Shown here piece after piece: positions 39,602-48,834 of a stretch of 64,000 nt of DNA. The stretch comes from Flavobacterium sp. 245 (GTDB lineage: Bacteria; Bacteroidota; Bacteroidia; Flavobacteriales; Flavobacteriaceae). Where the stretch lies: assembly GCF_004362055.1 (NCBI RefSeq), contig NZ_SNXB01000004.1:186001-250000 (forward strand), given 5' to 3'. The notes below the pieces were generated by a model that worked only from the letters and a program-made list of their open reading frames with translations, searched no databases and had not been told where the DNA came from. Position numbers and translations under genes: made by a program. Within the stretch, counting starts at the first letter, position 1; every line of letters starts with the position of its first letter.

Positions 39602-39740
39602 TTTCTGCCACGAATTTCACGAATTTTCACTAATTATTTTTCTGCCACAGATTAAAAGAATTAAAAAGATTATTTTTGATGAGCTTTAAGCTTTACTAGC
39701 TTTTTTAAATTCGTAAAAATTCGTGAAATTCGTGGCAAAC
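39602..39740. repeat. Nested interspersed repeats, types A and B
   Basis: Perfect 22-bp type A arms: 39606-39627 (begins TGCCACGAATTTCACGAATT) and 39716-39737. Inside the loop lies a type B left half (TGCCACAGATTAAAAGAATT, from 39643) without its right arm. The element ends 17 bases before the CLC gene. Confidence 0.85.
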
Positions 39741-39757
39741 TTTCCTTTAAATAATTA

Positions 39758-40993
39758 ATGGTCTCTCAAAAACTAAAAGACATATCCCTCACTACTTTCA
39801 AATGGATTTTGATCTGTTTTTTGATAGGTGTTTTATCGGGATCAGCGTCAGCGTTTTTTTTAGTTTCACTTGAATGGGTTACACAATTTAGAATTCAGCA
39901 CGACTGGATTATTTGGTTTTTGCCTTTTGGCGGATTATTAGTTGGTTTGAGTTATTATTACTGGGGAAAATCTGTTGCAAAAGGCAATAATTTATTGCTG
40001 GAAGAATACGAAAATCCACAAAAAACAATTCCCTTCAAGATGGCTCCTTTAGTTCTTCTAGGAACTTTGTTGACACATTTATTTGGAGGTTCTGCAGGTC
40101 GAGAAGGGACTGCTGTACAAATGGGAGGCGCCATTGCTGATCAATTCACTAAAATTTTCAAACTAGATAATTCCGAACGTAAAATCTTAATTATTCTCGG
40201 AATCAGTGCGGGTTTTGCATCGGTTTTTGGAACGCCTTTAGCGGGCGCCATTTTTGCTTTGGAAGTTTTGTATTTCAGCAAAATTAATTTCAAAAGTATT
40301 TTTCTTTCTTTTTTAGTGGCTTATGTCGCCTACTTTACTGTAGAATTTTGGGAAATAAAACATACACATTACAGTATTCCGGTTGTACCTGAACTTAATT
40401 TCAGCACCATTTTTTATACGGTACTAATCGGTCTTTTATCTGGTTTTGCTGCTTTATTATTTGCAAGAAGTACACATTTTTGGAGCTCTCTTTTTTCAAA
40501 AAATATAAAATATCCACCACTTCGTCCAGTGATTGGCGGCGTGATTTTAGCCATTGCAATCGCGGGTTTCGGATTTACAAAATTCTCTGGTCTTGGCGTT
40601 CCGGTAATTGTCGATTCTTTTTCAAATGCAAATCCATGGTATGATTTTCTACTAAAAATTCTTTTCACCGGATTCACACTTGGAGCCGGATTCAAAGGTG
40701 GCGAAGTAACACCTCTATTTTTTGTGGGCGCAACTTTAGGAAGTGCTTTATCATTAGTTATTCCAATGCCAATTGCTCTTTTGGCCGGAATTGGATTTGT
40801 TTCCGTATTTTCGGGCGCCACCCACACTCCTATCGCCTGCACCATTATGGGAATGGAATTATTTGGGATTCAGCCGGGAATCTTTATTGCAATTGGCTGT
40901 ACAATTGCTTATTTTTCCTCGGGTTCTGTTGGAATTTACAAATCACAAATTGTAAAAGGCGCGAAATATAAATTGTATCAAAAATGGCTTTAA
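39758..40993 (+). CDS. CLC-family protein, probable CLC-F fluoride/proton antiporter
   Basis: A 411-residue CLC protein with about 10 membrane helices. The chloride-type GSGIP filter motif is replaced by GNNLLLEE (Asn77/Asn78), the gating motif reads GREGT (Glu116) and the third reads GFKGGEVTPLF. These three are the pattern known for CLC-F antiporters, which export fluoride in exchange for protons, so fluoride resistance is the best guess. No fluoride riboswitch was recognised upstream; the promoter region is filled by a type A repeat. Annotation pipelines will probably call it a chloride channel. Confidence 0.8.
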   Translation: MVSQKLKDISLTTFKWILICFLIGVLSGSASAFFLVSLEWVTQFRIQHDWIIWFLPFGGLLVGLSYYYWGKSVAKGNNLLLEEYENPQKTIPFKMAPLVLLGTLLTHLFGGSAGREGTAVQMGGAIADQFTKIFKLDNSERKILIILGISAGFASVFGTPLAGAIFALEVLYFSKINFKSIFLSFLVAYVAYFTVEFWEIKHTHYSIPVVPELNFSTIFYTVLIGLLSGFAALLFARSTHFWSSLFSKNIKYPPLRPVIGGVILAIAIAGFGFTKFSGLGVPVIVDSFSNANPWYDFLLKILFTGFTLGAGFKGGEVTPLFFVGATLGSALSLVIPMPIALLAGIGFVSVFSGATHTPIACTIMGMELFGIQPGIFIAIGCTIAYFSSGSVGIYKSQIVKGAKYKLYQKWL

Positions 40994-40994
40994 T

Positions 40995-41062
40995 TTAGTC
41001 TCAGTCGCAGTTTTCGTTCATAGTTCGCACTGAAAACCGAGACAGAAAACTGACAACTAATA
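40995..41062. repeat. Imperfect inverted repeat
   Basis: GTCTC (40998-41002) with a GTTTTC block pairs imperfectly with GAAAAC-C-GAGAC ending at 41043. It resembles other dispersed palindromes of this window but I found no second copy. Confidence 0.4.
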
Positions 41063-41124
41063 AAAGTGTGTTAATCTCCAAAATGTTTTCAGCATTACAT
41101 TAAAAAAATGTAAATTCGCACACT

Positions 41125-42132
41125 ATGAAAATACACGATATTCAGGCAATACAATTGTTGCTTTCTGCCCCAAAGAAAATTGCAATAATCCCACACAGAG
41201 GACCAGATGGCGACGCTATGGGTTCAACTTTAGCATTATACCATTTTTTACTCAAAAATAATCATCAGCCAACAGTAATTGCGCCGAACGATTTTCCTGA
41301 TTTTTTAGCCTGGCTTCCAGGTTCAGAAACAGTAAAAATATTTGAAAAAGATACTGATAACTGTACCAAAATATTAGAAGAAGCGGAGCTGATTTTTACC
41401 CTTGATTTTAATGCATTTCATCGTACAGGTGAGATCATGGAGCAAACTTTAGCCAAGCTGACAGTTCCTTTTGTTATGATCGATCATCATCAAAAACCAG
41501 ATGATTATGCGACTTACATGTATTCTAACACTTCATTTGGATCAACCTGCGAAATGGTTTACAACTTTATTTCTTTTTTAAACAAAAAAGGAGATATTGA
41601 CAAAACTATTGCAACTTGCATCTACACGGGGATTTTAACCGATTCTGGTTCATTTCGTTTTCCTGGAACAACTGGAGACACGCACCGAATTATTGCTGAA
41701 TTGATTGATTTGGGAGTTGAAAACACACAAATTCCTGTTTTATTATTTGACAACAGTTCCTACAGCCGTCTTCAATTGCTTGGGCGCGCGCTGCAGAATA
41801 TGAAAGTTCTCGAAGAGCATAAAACTTCATATACTTCACTAACGCAGGACGAACTAGACTCTTTTGATTATGTTAAAGGCGATACTGAAGGAATTGTAAA
41901 TTACGGCCTAAGCATAAAAGGTATTGTTTTTACTGCTATTTTTATCGAAAATAAAGAGGAGAAAATCATCAAAATATCTTTCCGTTCACAAGGAGGATTT
42001 GACGTAAACCAATTTGCAAGAGATCATTTTAATGGCGGAGGCCACAGCAATGCCGCTGGAGGAAAATCGCTTTTGTCGATGGAAGAAACACTAAGTAAAT
42101 TTGAAGATTTAGTAACTAAACTAACAATATAA
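41125..42132 (+). CDS. nrnA: DHH/DHHA1 phosphoesterase, NrnA-type oligoribonuclease
   Basis: A 335-residue protein. The DHH motif set is visible: PHRGPDGDAMGSTLALY (in place of the HxxxDxD pattern), FTLDFNAFHRTG, VMIDHHQKPDD (DHH), and GILTDSGSFRFP. The DHHA1 domain has FNGGGHSNAAGG near the C-terminus. NrnA degrades short RNAs and dephosphorylates pAp. A TAAATTCG sequence just upstream may be its -7 box. gldI follows 6 bases later, so the two are co-transcribed. Confidence 0.92.
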   Translation: MKIHDIQAIQLLLSAPKKIAIIPHRGPDGDAMGSTLALYHFLLKNNHQPTVIAPNDFPDFLAWLPGSETVKIFEKDTDNCTKILEEAELIFTLDFNAFHRTGEIMEQTLAKLTVPFVMIDHHQKPDDYATYMYSNTSFGSTCEMVYNFISFLNKKGDIDKTIATCIYTGILTDSGSFRFPGTTGDTHRIIAELIDLGVENTQIPVLLFDNSSYSRLQLLGRALQNMKVLEEHKTSYTSLTQDELDSFDYVKGDTEGIVNYGLSIKGIVFTAIFIENKEEKIIKISFRSQGGFDVNQFARDHFNGGGHSNAAGGKSLLSMEETLSKFEDLVTKLTI

Positions 42133-42138
42133 CCGCAT

Positions 42139-42828
42139 ATGAAGTATTTAAAAATCAGTATTTACACGCTTCTTTTTACTATTTTATTAGCTAGCTGCAA
42201 ACAGCATGAAGAAGCCCGAAGACCGCTTTCGAGAGCGTCAGGCACTTTCATGAAAAAATCAGCTGACCGAAATAAAAAATTGGTAGCCAATGAAGAAGAA
42301 GTCATCAAAAAAATCATAAAAAGCAATCCGAAAGTAAAATATTACGCGACAAGAAAAGGCTATTGGTTCTTTTATGATGAAAAAAATCCAACCGAAACTT
42401 TAACGCCAAAAAAAGGAGATATTGCTTATTTCAATTTAGAGGTAAAAGACATTCAAGGCAAGCTAATTTACTCAGAAGCCGATCTTGGTCCGCAAACTTA
42501 TTTTGTAGACAAACAAGATATTATGATGGGATTGCGTGACGGGATCAAGTATATGCATAAAAATGAAACTGTTACCTTTTTATTTCCGTCGCACATTGCT
42601 TATGGATATCATGGTGACAATAACAAAATTGGGCCAAATGAATCATTAATGTGTACTGTAACGCTTCGTAATTTTGTTCCAGATCCAGCAGCTCCAAAAA
42701 CTGTTGCACCTGCAGAACAAACTGCAACCCAACAAGCTCCTGCAGGACAAACACCAAAACCTGCTGCTCCAAAACCTGTTGCTGTAAAACCAGCCACGCA
42801 AATTAAAAAAGACACAGTAAACCCTTAA
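42139..42828 (+). CDS. gldI: Gliding motility-associated peptidyl-prolyl isomerase GldI
   Basis: A lipoprotein (LLASC, Cys20) with an FKBP domain at about 95-180 (GDIAYFNLEVKDIQGKLIYS, DGIKYMHKNETVTFLFPSHI, AYGYHGDNNKIGPNESL) and an Ala/Pro/Thr-rich tail of about 45 residues. GldI of F. johnsoniae is a periplasmic foldase required for gliding and for stability of the T9SS/gliding machinery. It is second in a run of nrnA and two more foldases. The Ala/Pro tail may be a spacer; I know of no function for it. Confidence 0.9.
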   Translation: MKYLKISIYTLLFTILLASCKQHEEARRPLSRASGTFMKKSADRNKKLVANEEEVIKKIIKSNPKVKYYATRKGYWFFYDEKNPTETLTPKKGDIAYFNLEVKDIQGKLIYSEADLGPQTYFVDKQDIMMGLRDGIKYMHKNETVTFLFPSHIAYGYHGDNNKIGPNESLMCTVTLRNFVPDPAAPKTVAPAEQTATQQAPAGQTPKPAAPKPVAVKPATQIKKDTVNP

Positions 42829-42843
42829 AAAAACATTTTAGAA

Positions 42844-43920
42844 ATGAAAAAAAGCATTTTAGTATTACTATTAGCCGTAACGTCACTTTATTCATGTAAA
42901 GATGAACACAGCAATTTACCTGATGGTTTATATGCCGATATTGAAACAAACAAAGGACATATCATTGTTGAATTAGATTATAAAAAAGCACCTGTAACTG
43001 TTGCTAATTTTGTGACTCTGGCAGAAGGAAAAAACGAATTTGTAACTAAAGATTACAAGAAAAACAAACCATTTTACGACGGATTAAAATTCCACAGAGT
43101 TATTGAAGATTTCATGATTCAGTCTGGAGATCCTGAAGGAACTGGTTCTGGAGATACTGGCTACAAATTTAAAGATGAAATCACAGACTTGAAATTTGAT
43201 AAAGCCGGAGTTTTGGCAATGGCAAATAACGGCCCAGGAACAAACAGCAGCCAATTTTTCATCACACATGTTGAAACACCTTGGCTGACTGGAAAACATA
43301 CTATTTTTGGTCATGTAGTTGAGAAAGGCCAAGAAGTCGTAAACCAAGTAAAACAAGACGATACAATTGTAAAAGTTACTATTATCAGAAATGGTGAAGC
43401 AGCGAAGAAATTTGATGCTGTAAAAGTATTTGGTGATTATTTCTCAGAAATTGCGAAAGAAAAAAGCAAATATGCCGCAGTTCAAACAGCAAAAGTTGCT
43501 TATTACGCTTCTATTAAACCAAAAGCAACTAAAACCAATTCAGGTTTAGAGTTTGTTATCACTGAAAAAGGATCAGGCAAAAAACCAGCTATTGGAACTC
43601 AAATTTATATTCATTATGCAGGTTTCCTTGAAGACGGAACTTTATTTGATTCAAGTATTGCTGATGTATCAAAGGCTTTTGGGAAATATGATACTGCAAG
43701 AGCTGAACAAAATGGCTACCAGCCAATTCCATTTCAAGCAGGAAAAAAAGACGGTTTAATTCCTGGATTTATTGAAGGAATTGAGCAACTTTCATTTGGA
43801 GATAAAGCGGTGCTGTTTATCCCATCTCACTTAGCATACGGAGCAACAGGTGCCGGAGGAGTTATTCCGCCAAATGCAAATATCATTTTCGAAATTCAAT
43901 TATTAGAAAAACCACAATAA
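42844..43920 (+). CDS. Lipoprotein foldase with cyclophilin and FKBP domains (copy 1)
   Basis: A lipoprotein signal ends in SLYSC (Cys18). A cyclophilin domain is at about 32-210 (FYDGLKFHRVIEDFMIQSGD, GVLAMANNGPGTNSSQFFIT, GKHTIFGHVV), then an FKBP domain at about 245-358 (GTQIYIHYAGFLEDGTLFDS, DGLIPGFIEGIEQLSFGDKAVL, AYGATGAGGVIPPNANIIFE). Both catalyse prolyl isomerisation, here in the periplasm. It follows gldI by 15 bases. The next gene is a paralogue with the same domain order. Confidence 0.9.
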   Translation: MKKSILVLLLAVTSLYSCKDEHSNLPDGLYADIETNKGHIIVELDYKKAPVTVANFVTLAEGKNEFVTKDYKKNKPFYDGLKFHRVIEDFMIQSGDPEGTGSGDTGYKFKDEITDLKFDKAGVLAMANNGPGTNSSQFFITHVETPWLTGKHTIFGHVVEKGQEVVNQVKQDDTIVKVTIIRNGEAAKKFDAVKVFGDYFSEIAKEKSKYAAVQTAKVAYYASIKPKATKTNSGLEFVITEKGSGKKPAIGTQIYIHYAGFLEDGTLFDSSIADVSKAFGKYDTARAEQNGYQPIPFQAGKKDGLIPGFIEGIEQLSFGDKAVLFIPSHLAYGATGAGGVIPPNANIIFEIQLLEKPQ

Positions 43921-43953
43921 TAAATCAGTTCGCAGACTTAAATTTGAAACAAA

Positions 43954-45102
43954 ATGAAATTTAAATTTCTCTTATTATTCTGTTTGGCAGTTGTAAATCT
44001 TCAGGCACAAACAACAAAAAAACCAGCAGCAAAACCAAAAGCTGCTCCAGCTAAAACTGCTGTTGCTGCAAAACCAGCACTTCCTGCTGACCCAAACGAT
44101 GGTATTTTTGCAACAATTTCAACTTCAAAAGGTGATATCGTTGTTTCTTTAGAATATGTAAAAGCTCCTATTACGGTAGCGAATTTCATTTCTTTGGCCG
44201 AAGGGACTAACCCAAATGTTAAAGTAGAAAAACTAAAAGGAAAACCTTTTTATGATGGTTTAAAATTCCACCGTGTTATCAATGATTTTATGATTCAAGG
44301 AGGAGATCCAGACGGAAACGGTTCAGGAGGTCCTGGATATTCATTTAAAGATGAATTTACCGAAGAATTGAAATTTGACAAAGGTGGTATTTTAGCAATG
44401 GCAAATTCTGGCCCTGCAACTAATGGAAGCCAGTTTTTCATTACACATAAAGACACACCTTGGCTAAATGGAAAACACACTATTTTTGGCCATGTAGTTT
44501 CTGGAATGGATAATGTAAACAAAATTGTTCAGGGCGATATCATGAACAAAATCACTATTACTCGTAAAGGTGCTGCAGCCAAAAAATTTGATGCGGTAAA
44601 AGTTTTAGCTGATGATGTGAAAAAAGAAGCAGCAAAAAAAGATGAGGCAAAAAAAGTCATCGCAACAAAGGCAGCTTATTTTGCAGCGACTAAAGCAAAA
44701 GCGACTACAACTGCATCAGGCTTAAAATATGTTATTACACAAAAAGGAACTGGTGTAAAAGGAGCTGAAGGATCTACAATCTACTTTCACTATGCAGGCT
44801 ATTTTGAAGACGGAAATCTTTTTGACAGCAGTATCGCTAAAGTAGCTAAAGATTATGGTAAATACGATGCTAACAGAGATGCTGGCGGAGGATACAAAGC
44901 TTTCCCTTTCACTGTTGGAAAAAAAGATGGTATGATTCCCGGATTTATTGAAGCTTTAGATATGATGACGGATGGAGAAAAAGCAATTTTCTTTCTTCCT
45001 TCAAATTTAGCTTATGGAGAAAAAGGTGCTGGAGGTGTAATTCCGCCAAACGCAACTTTAATTTTCGAAATTGAAACATATAAAAATCAGCCAGTCAAAT
45101 AA
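43954..45102 (+). CDS. Secreted foldase with cyclophilin and FKBP domains (copy 2)
   Basis: Same architecture as the preceding gene: cyclophilin at about 50-225 (FYDGLKFHRVINDFMIQGGD, NSGPATNGSQFFIT) and FKBP at about 268-378 (GSTIYFHYAGYFEDGNLFDS, DGMIPGFIEALDMMTDGEKA). It differs by a cleavable signal (MKFKFLLLFCLAVVNLQAQ) and an Ala/Pro/Lys linker at about 20-46. The pair arose by tandem duplication; the lipid anchor of copy 1 and soluble form of copy 2 suggest different locations. A terminator follows. Confidence 0.9.
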   Translation: MKFKFLLLFCLAVVNLQAQTTKKPAAKPKAAPAKTAVAAKPALPADPNDGIFATISTSKGDIVVSLEYVKAPITVANFISLAEGTNPNVKVEKLKGKPFYDGLKFHRVINDFMIQGGDPDGNGSGGPGYSFKDEFTEELKFDKGGILAMANSGPATNGSQFFITHKDTPWLNGKHTIFGHVVSGMDNVNKIVQGDIMNKITITRKGAAAKKFDAVKVLADDVKKEAAKKDEAKKVIATKAAYFAATKAKATTTASGLKYVITQKGTGVKGAEGSTIYFHYAGYFEDGNLFDSSIAKVAKDYGKYDANRDAGGGYKAFPFTVGKKDGMIPGFIEALDMMTDGEKAIFFLPSNLAYGEKGAGGVIPPNATLIFEIETYKNQPVK

Positions 45103-45130
45103 TTAGCCTGAAAGATTTATTAAAAAACAG

Positions 45131-45164
45131 AAACCATCAAAGCAAAAGTTTTGATGGTTTTTTG
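45131..45164 (+). terminator. Terminator of the nrnA-gldI-PPIase operon
   Basis: Stem AAACCATCAAA/TTTGATGGTTT around an 8-base loop, followed by a T run. Confidence 0.85.
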
Positions 45165-45283
45165 ATTTTAACAGGTTCTTCATTTTTTGAAAAATAAACA
45201 ATTTAGAAACACCAAATACAGCATCAATACTATTAATCCCAATATTTACAACGTTTTTCTATTAAATCGCAAACAAAATAGCT

Positions 45284-45291
45284 TACCTTTG
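45284..45291 (+). promoter_or_regulatory. Probable -7 box of the EamA gene
   Basis: TACCTTTG matches TAnnTTTG, 31 bases before the EamA start codon. Confidence 0.4.
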
Positions 45292-45322
45292 CCGGCCTTA
45301 ATTTTTAAAACAGAAATTTCAG

Positions 45323-46219
45323 ATGTCACAAAACAATGTATTAAAAGGAGTTTTTCTAGTTGCTTTAGGAGCTACAACTTACGGAATGTTAGCCACTTTT
45401 GTAAAAATGGCTTATACGGAAGGTTATACTACTGCAGAAGTAACCACTTCACAATTTGTTTTAGGGATAATCGGAATTTTAATAATCAATGCATTTCAAA
45501 AAATAAAGCATAAAAAAAATGTTGTAAAAGCTTCTTCAAAAAACATTTTCAGTTTAATGCTTGCTGGAACTTCATTAGGAATGACAAGTTTGTTTTACTA
45601 CTTGGCTGTAAAATATATTCCGGTTTCAATTGGAATCGTTTTATTGATGCAGACGGTTTGGATGGGTGTTTTTCTTGAAATGATTTTAGAAAAGAAACTG
45701 CCTTCAAAACAAAAAGTAATTGCCGTTTTTATTGTTCTTATTGGGACTGCTTTGGCAACCAATCTTGTTCATGCTGATTTTAAACTAGATTGGAGAGGAA
45801 TTGTTTGGGGATTATTAGCTGCTGCTTCTTTCACCACAACTATGTTTACTGCAAATCGTGTCGCTACCGAAATTTCCTCGGCGCAACGCAGTTTATATAT
45901 GCTTTTGGGTGGAGCTGTAATTGTATTCTCGTTTGCATTAGCAACTCAAACAGAAACTTTTAATCTTGCCATTTTCATGAAATGGGGAATTGTTTTGTCT
46001 TTGTTTGGAACTATAATTCCGCCAATGCTTATGAACGCAGGTTTTCCTTTGACCGGAATTGGATTAGGAAGTATTGTTTCTGCCCTTGAACTACCGGTTT
46101 CTGTCACAATGGCTTTTATTCTTTTGAATGAAAAAGTAATTTTTCTGCAATGGGTTGGAATCGTTTTAATCATTCTTGCTATTATTATTATGAACATAAA
46201 TTTCAAGGCTAAAAAATAG
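45323..46219 (+). CDS. EamA/DMT-family transporter
   Basis: A 298-residue protein with about 10 membrane helices, made of two EamA repeats (about 5-140 and 155-292). GMTSLFYYLAVKYIPVSIGIVLLMQTVWMGVFLEMIL and SALELPVSVTMAFILLNEKV are typical of the drug/metabolite transporter superfamily. The substrate cannot be inferred. It is monocistronic. Confidence 0.85.
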   Translation: MSQNNVLKGVFLVALGATTYGMLATFVKMAYTEGYTTAEVTTSQFVLGIIGILIINAFQKIKHKKNVVKASSKNIFSLMLAGTSLGMTSLFYYLAVKYIPVSIGIVLLMQTVWMGVFLEMILEKKLPSKQKVIAVFIVLIGTALATNLVHADFKLDWRGIVWGLLAAASFTTTMFTANRVATEISSAQRSLYMLLGGAVIVFSFALATQTETFNLAIFMKWGIVLSLFGTIIPPMLMNAGFPLTGIGLGSIVSALELPVSVTMAFILLNEKVIFLQWVGIVLIILAIIIMNINFKAKK

Positions 46220-46306
46220 TCAATTTTGCATAGCTTTAAAAAAAAGCGCCTTGTAATGCAATAATTGTTAATTTTTTTATAAATTCGTGATAAACAACAA
46301 GATATC

Positions 46307-46663
46307 ATGAAACAACCTTGGCATTTATATTTAATGGCTTTTTTATATATACTTGCTGGTATCAATCATTTTAGAAAACCCGGAATGTACATCAGAATCA
46401 TTCCTCCTATTTTTAAAAACCCCAAATTAATAAATAATTTAAGTGGAGGTGCCGAAGTTATATTAGGCTGCCTCCTATTGCTTCCTTTTACAAAAAATTT
46501 TGCCGCATGGGGAATTATTGCATTGTTAATTGCAGTGTTTCCTTCCAATTGGTACATGTATCAAAATAAAAAAGCAAGTTTTAATTTACCAAAATGGATT
46601 TTATTTGTACGTTTGCCCTTACAAATTGTTTTGATTTTTTGGGCATACCAATATACCCTTTAA
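46307..46663 (+). CDS. DoxX-like small membrane protein
   Basis: A 118-residue protein with four hydrophobic segments. LYILAGINHFRKPGMYIRIIPP, NNLSGGAEVILGCLLLLP and FPSNWYMYQNKK match the DoxX/MauE-like group. The function is unknown; the neighbours are transporters and stress-associated membrane proteins. Confidence 0.75.
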   Translation: MKQPWHLYLMAFLYILAGINHFRKPGMYIRIIPPIFKNPKLINNLSGGAEVILGCLLLLPFTKNFAAWGIIALLIAVFPSNWYMYQNKKASFNLPKWILFVRLPLQIVLIFWAYQYTL

Positions 46664-46697
46664 CAATCGGAATCTATTAATTTAAAATTACTTAATT

Positions 46698-47405
46698 ATG
46701 AAAAAATTATTTGCAGAGTTTTTTGGAACTTTTTGGTTAGTTTTTGGAGGTTGCGGAAGCGCTATTTTTGCAGCAGGAATTCCTGATTTAGGAATTGGAT
46801 TTGCGGGTGTCGCCTTAGCTTTTGGTTTAACAGTTTTGACAATGGCTTATGCTGTTGGACACATTTCTGGCGGACATTTTAATCCTGCCGTTTCGTTTGG
46901 ATTATGGGCTGGCGGAAGATTTTCAGCTAAAGACCTTATTCCTTATATCATCGCTCAGTGTATTGGAGCAATTGCTGCAGCGGGAACTCTGTACACTATT
47001 GCTTCTGGAAAAGCTGGTTTTGTAATTGATAATACTAAAGCGGGGGCATTTGCATCAAACGGTTTTGGTGCTTTTTCTCCAGACGGTTATTCGCTTCAAT
47101 CTGCTTTTATTGCTGAATTTGTACTGACTTTGTTTTTCCTTTTAGTTATTTTAGGAGCTACAGATAAGTTTGCTAACGGAAGATTTGCTGGTCTTGCAAT
47201 AGGTTTAGCTTTAACATTAATTCACTTGATCAGTATTCCAATTACAAATACTTCTGTAAATCCTGCTAGATCTTTGTCTCAGGCTATTTTTACTGGCGGT
47301 GAACCATTATCTCAAGTTTGGCTGTTTTGGGTTGCCCCAATTTTAGGTGCTATTGTAGCTGGATTTATCTATAAGAATTTGTTGCAAAATCACGCTGAAG
47401 CATAA
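46698..47405 (+). CDS. aqpZ: Aquaporin Z
   Basis: A 235-residue MIP channel. The two NPA loops are [11 protein letters not shown] and [12 protein letters not shown], and the family start [18 protein letters not shown] is clear. His in HLISIPITN helps form the narrow water-selective filter, as in AqpZ. It would allow rapid water flux across the inner membrane. It precedes the GlsB-type protein by 41 bases. Confidence 0.95.
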   Translation: MKKLFAEFFGTFWLVFGGCGSAIFAAGIPDLGIGFAGVALAFGLTVLTMAYAVGHISGGHFNPAVSFGLWAGGRFSAKDLIPYIIAQCIGAIAAAGTLYTIASGKAGFVIDNTKAGAFASNGFGAFSPDGYSLQSAFIAEFVLTLFFLLVILGATDKFANGRFAGLAIGLALTLIHLISIPITNTSVNPARSLSQAIFTGGEPLSQVWLFWVAPILGAIVAGFIYKNLLQNHAEA

Positions 47406-47446
47406 TCCTTAAAATAACTCAGATACAAACTAAAAACATTACAAAT

Positions 47447-47689
47447 ATGGAATTTTTATATTTCTTACTTATAGGTGCTATTTCTGGATGGCTGGCAGGC
47501 CAAATTTGGAAAGGTGCCGGCTTTGGCTTAATTGGTAATATTATCGTCGGAATTATTGGCGGAATTATTGGTGGTTGGATTGCCGGTAAACTTGGAATTG
47601 GCGGTGGCGGACTTCTGTGGCAGATTTTAATTGCTGTTGGTGGTGCGTGGGTTTTACTCTTTATCATCAGCCTTATTAAAAAGTCTTAA
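47447..47689 (+). CDS. GlsB/YeaQ/YmgE family membrane protein
   Basis: An 80-residue protein that is almost wholly hydrophobic and Gly-rich: IGAISGWLAGQIWKGAGFGL and GGIIGGWIAGKLGIGGGG, the transglycosylase-associated (GlsB) signature. Members are induced by stress. It is probably in an operon with aqpZ and is followed by a terminator. Confidence 0.88.
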   Translation: MEFLYFLLIGAISGWLAGQIWKGAGFGLIGNIIVGIIGGIIGGWIAGKLGIGGGGLLWQILIAVGGAWVLLFIISLIKKS

Positions 47690-47721
47690 ATCAAAATAAA
47701 TTAATTGACCTAATATCTTAT

Positions 47722-47765
47722 AAAGAGAAAAAAGAAGTCTTATTGACCTTTTTTCTCTTTTTTTG
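47722..47765 (+). terminator. Terminator after the GlsB-type gene
   Basis: AAAGAGAAAAAAG pairs with CTTTTTTCTCTTT around about 13 bases, followed by further T residues. Confidence 0.7.
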
Positions 47766-47886
47766 CTTAGCAATTTTCCTTAATTAAGCAATAAACATTA
47801 AAGTGATAATAAAAATTTACATTTCTTAAAATTAATGTTATTATTTCATCAATTTCATTACATTTGAAAAAATACATTATAGAATT

Positions 47887-48714
47887 ATGAATGATATTAT
47901 CACTTATTTCGGTACCATTCCTTCTTCGCATCGAAGTTTAATTTTGATAGGAGGAATAACTATTTTTTGGCTGATTGAAAATGCTTTTCCGCTTTTTCAG
48001 ATGCAGTATAAAAAATGGCATCACGCAGGAATAAATATCTTTTTTACTGTTACTACAATTATTGTAAATTTTGTTTTGGCTTTTATTCTGATTAAAACTG
48101 CAGCTTGGACAACCGAAAATCAATTTGGAATTTTACAATGGTTGCCAGAAATGCCTCTTTGGCTTTATGCCATAGTGGGTTTGCTTTTACTCGATTTAAT
48201 TGGCGCATATTTGGCTCATCTTGTACAGCATAAAGTAAAATTTTTATGGCGATTTCATCTCATTCATCATACAGATACCTGGATCGACACTACAACAGCA
48301 AACAGACATCATCCGGGCGAAAGTGTAATTCGATTTGTATTTACAACGTTGGGCGTTTTAATTGTAGGAAGTCCAATGTGGATGGTTTTTCTATATCAGT
48401 CATTATCTGTGATCGCTTCACAATTCAATCATGCAAATATTTCGTTGCCAAATAAGCTGGATGTTTTTTTAAGTTATTTTATTGTTTCGCCAAATATGCA
48501 TAAGGTTCATCATCATTATGTATTGCCTTATACGGATAGTAATTATGGAAATATTTTTTCAGTTTGGGATCGACTTTTCAGCACTTTTACCACTTTGCCA
48601 AAAGAAGAGCTTATTTATGGAGTAGATACTCACCCAGAGCCCGAAGAACATAACAAGTTGAAAAATTTATTACAAATTCCGTTTCAAAAATCAAGATCAG
48701 CAAAAAACAGTTAA
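47887..48714 (+). CDS. Sterol desaturase / fatty acid hydroxylase family protein
   Basis: A 275-residue membrane protein with the His clusters of the family: HLVQHKVKFLWRFHLIHH, NRHHPGE and NMHKVHHHYVLPYTDSNYG, which bind a di-iron centre. At least four membrane helices are present before and between them. It would oxygenate or desaturate a lipid; the substrate is unknown. It is followed by the DUF2805 gene after 120 bases. Confidence 0.88.
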   Translation: MNDIITYFGTIPSSHRSLILIGGITIFWLIENAFPLFQMQYKKWHHAGINIFFTVTTIIVNFVLAFILIKTAAWTTENQFGILQWLPEMPLWLYAIVGLLLLDLIGAYLAHLVQHKVKFLWRFHLIHHTDTWIDTTTANRHHPGESVIRFVFTTLGVLIVGSPMWMVFLYQSLSVIASQFNHANISLPNKLDVFLSYFIVSPNMHKVHHHYVLPYTDSNYGNIFSVWDRLFSTFTTLPKEELIYGVDTHPEPEEHNKLKNLLQIPFQKSRSAKNS

Positions 48715-48834
48715 AATCAGTAAAAAAAATATAGTCGAGCGTACCAACTAATTATTTTTTTTATTAATATTGGTATATAAAATGAAAATCAATCTATTAA
48801 TCATTAACCTCTATTTTGAATTAATTTTCACGAG

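Noticed and set aside
39598..39757. Fluoride riboswitch before the CLC-F gene
   Set aside because: I looked for the crcB core (GGCGATGG-type) and found only type A and B repeats.
45187..45513. 108-codon frame overlapping the EamA start
   Set aside because: Overlaps the clear EamA gene in another frame and has no recognisable domain.
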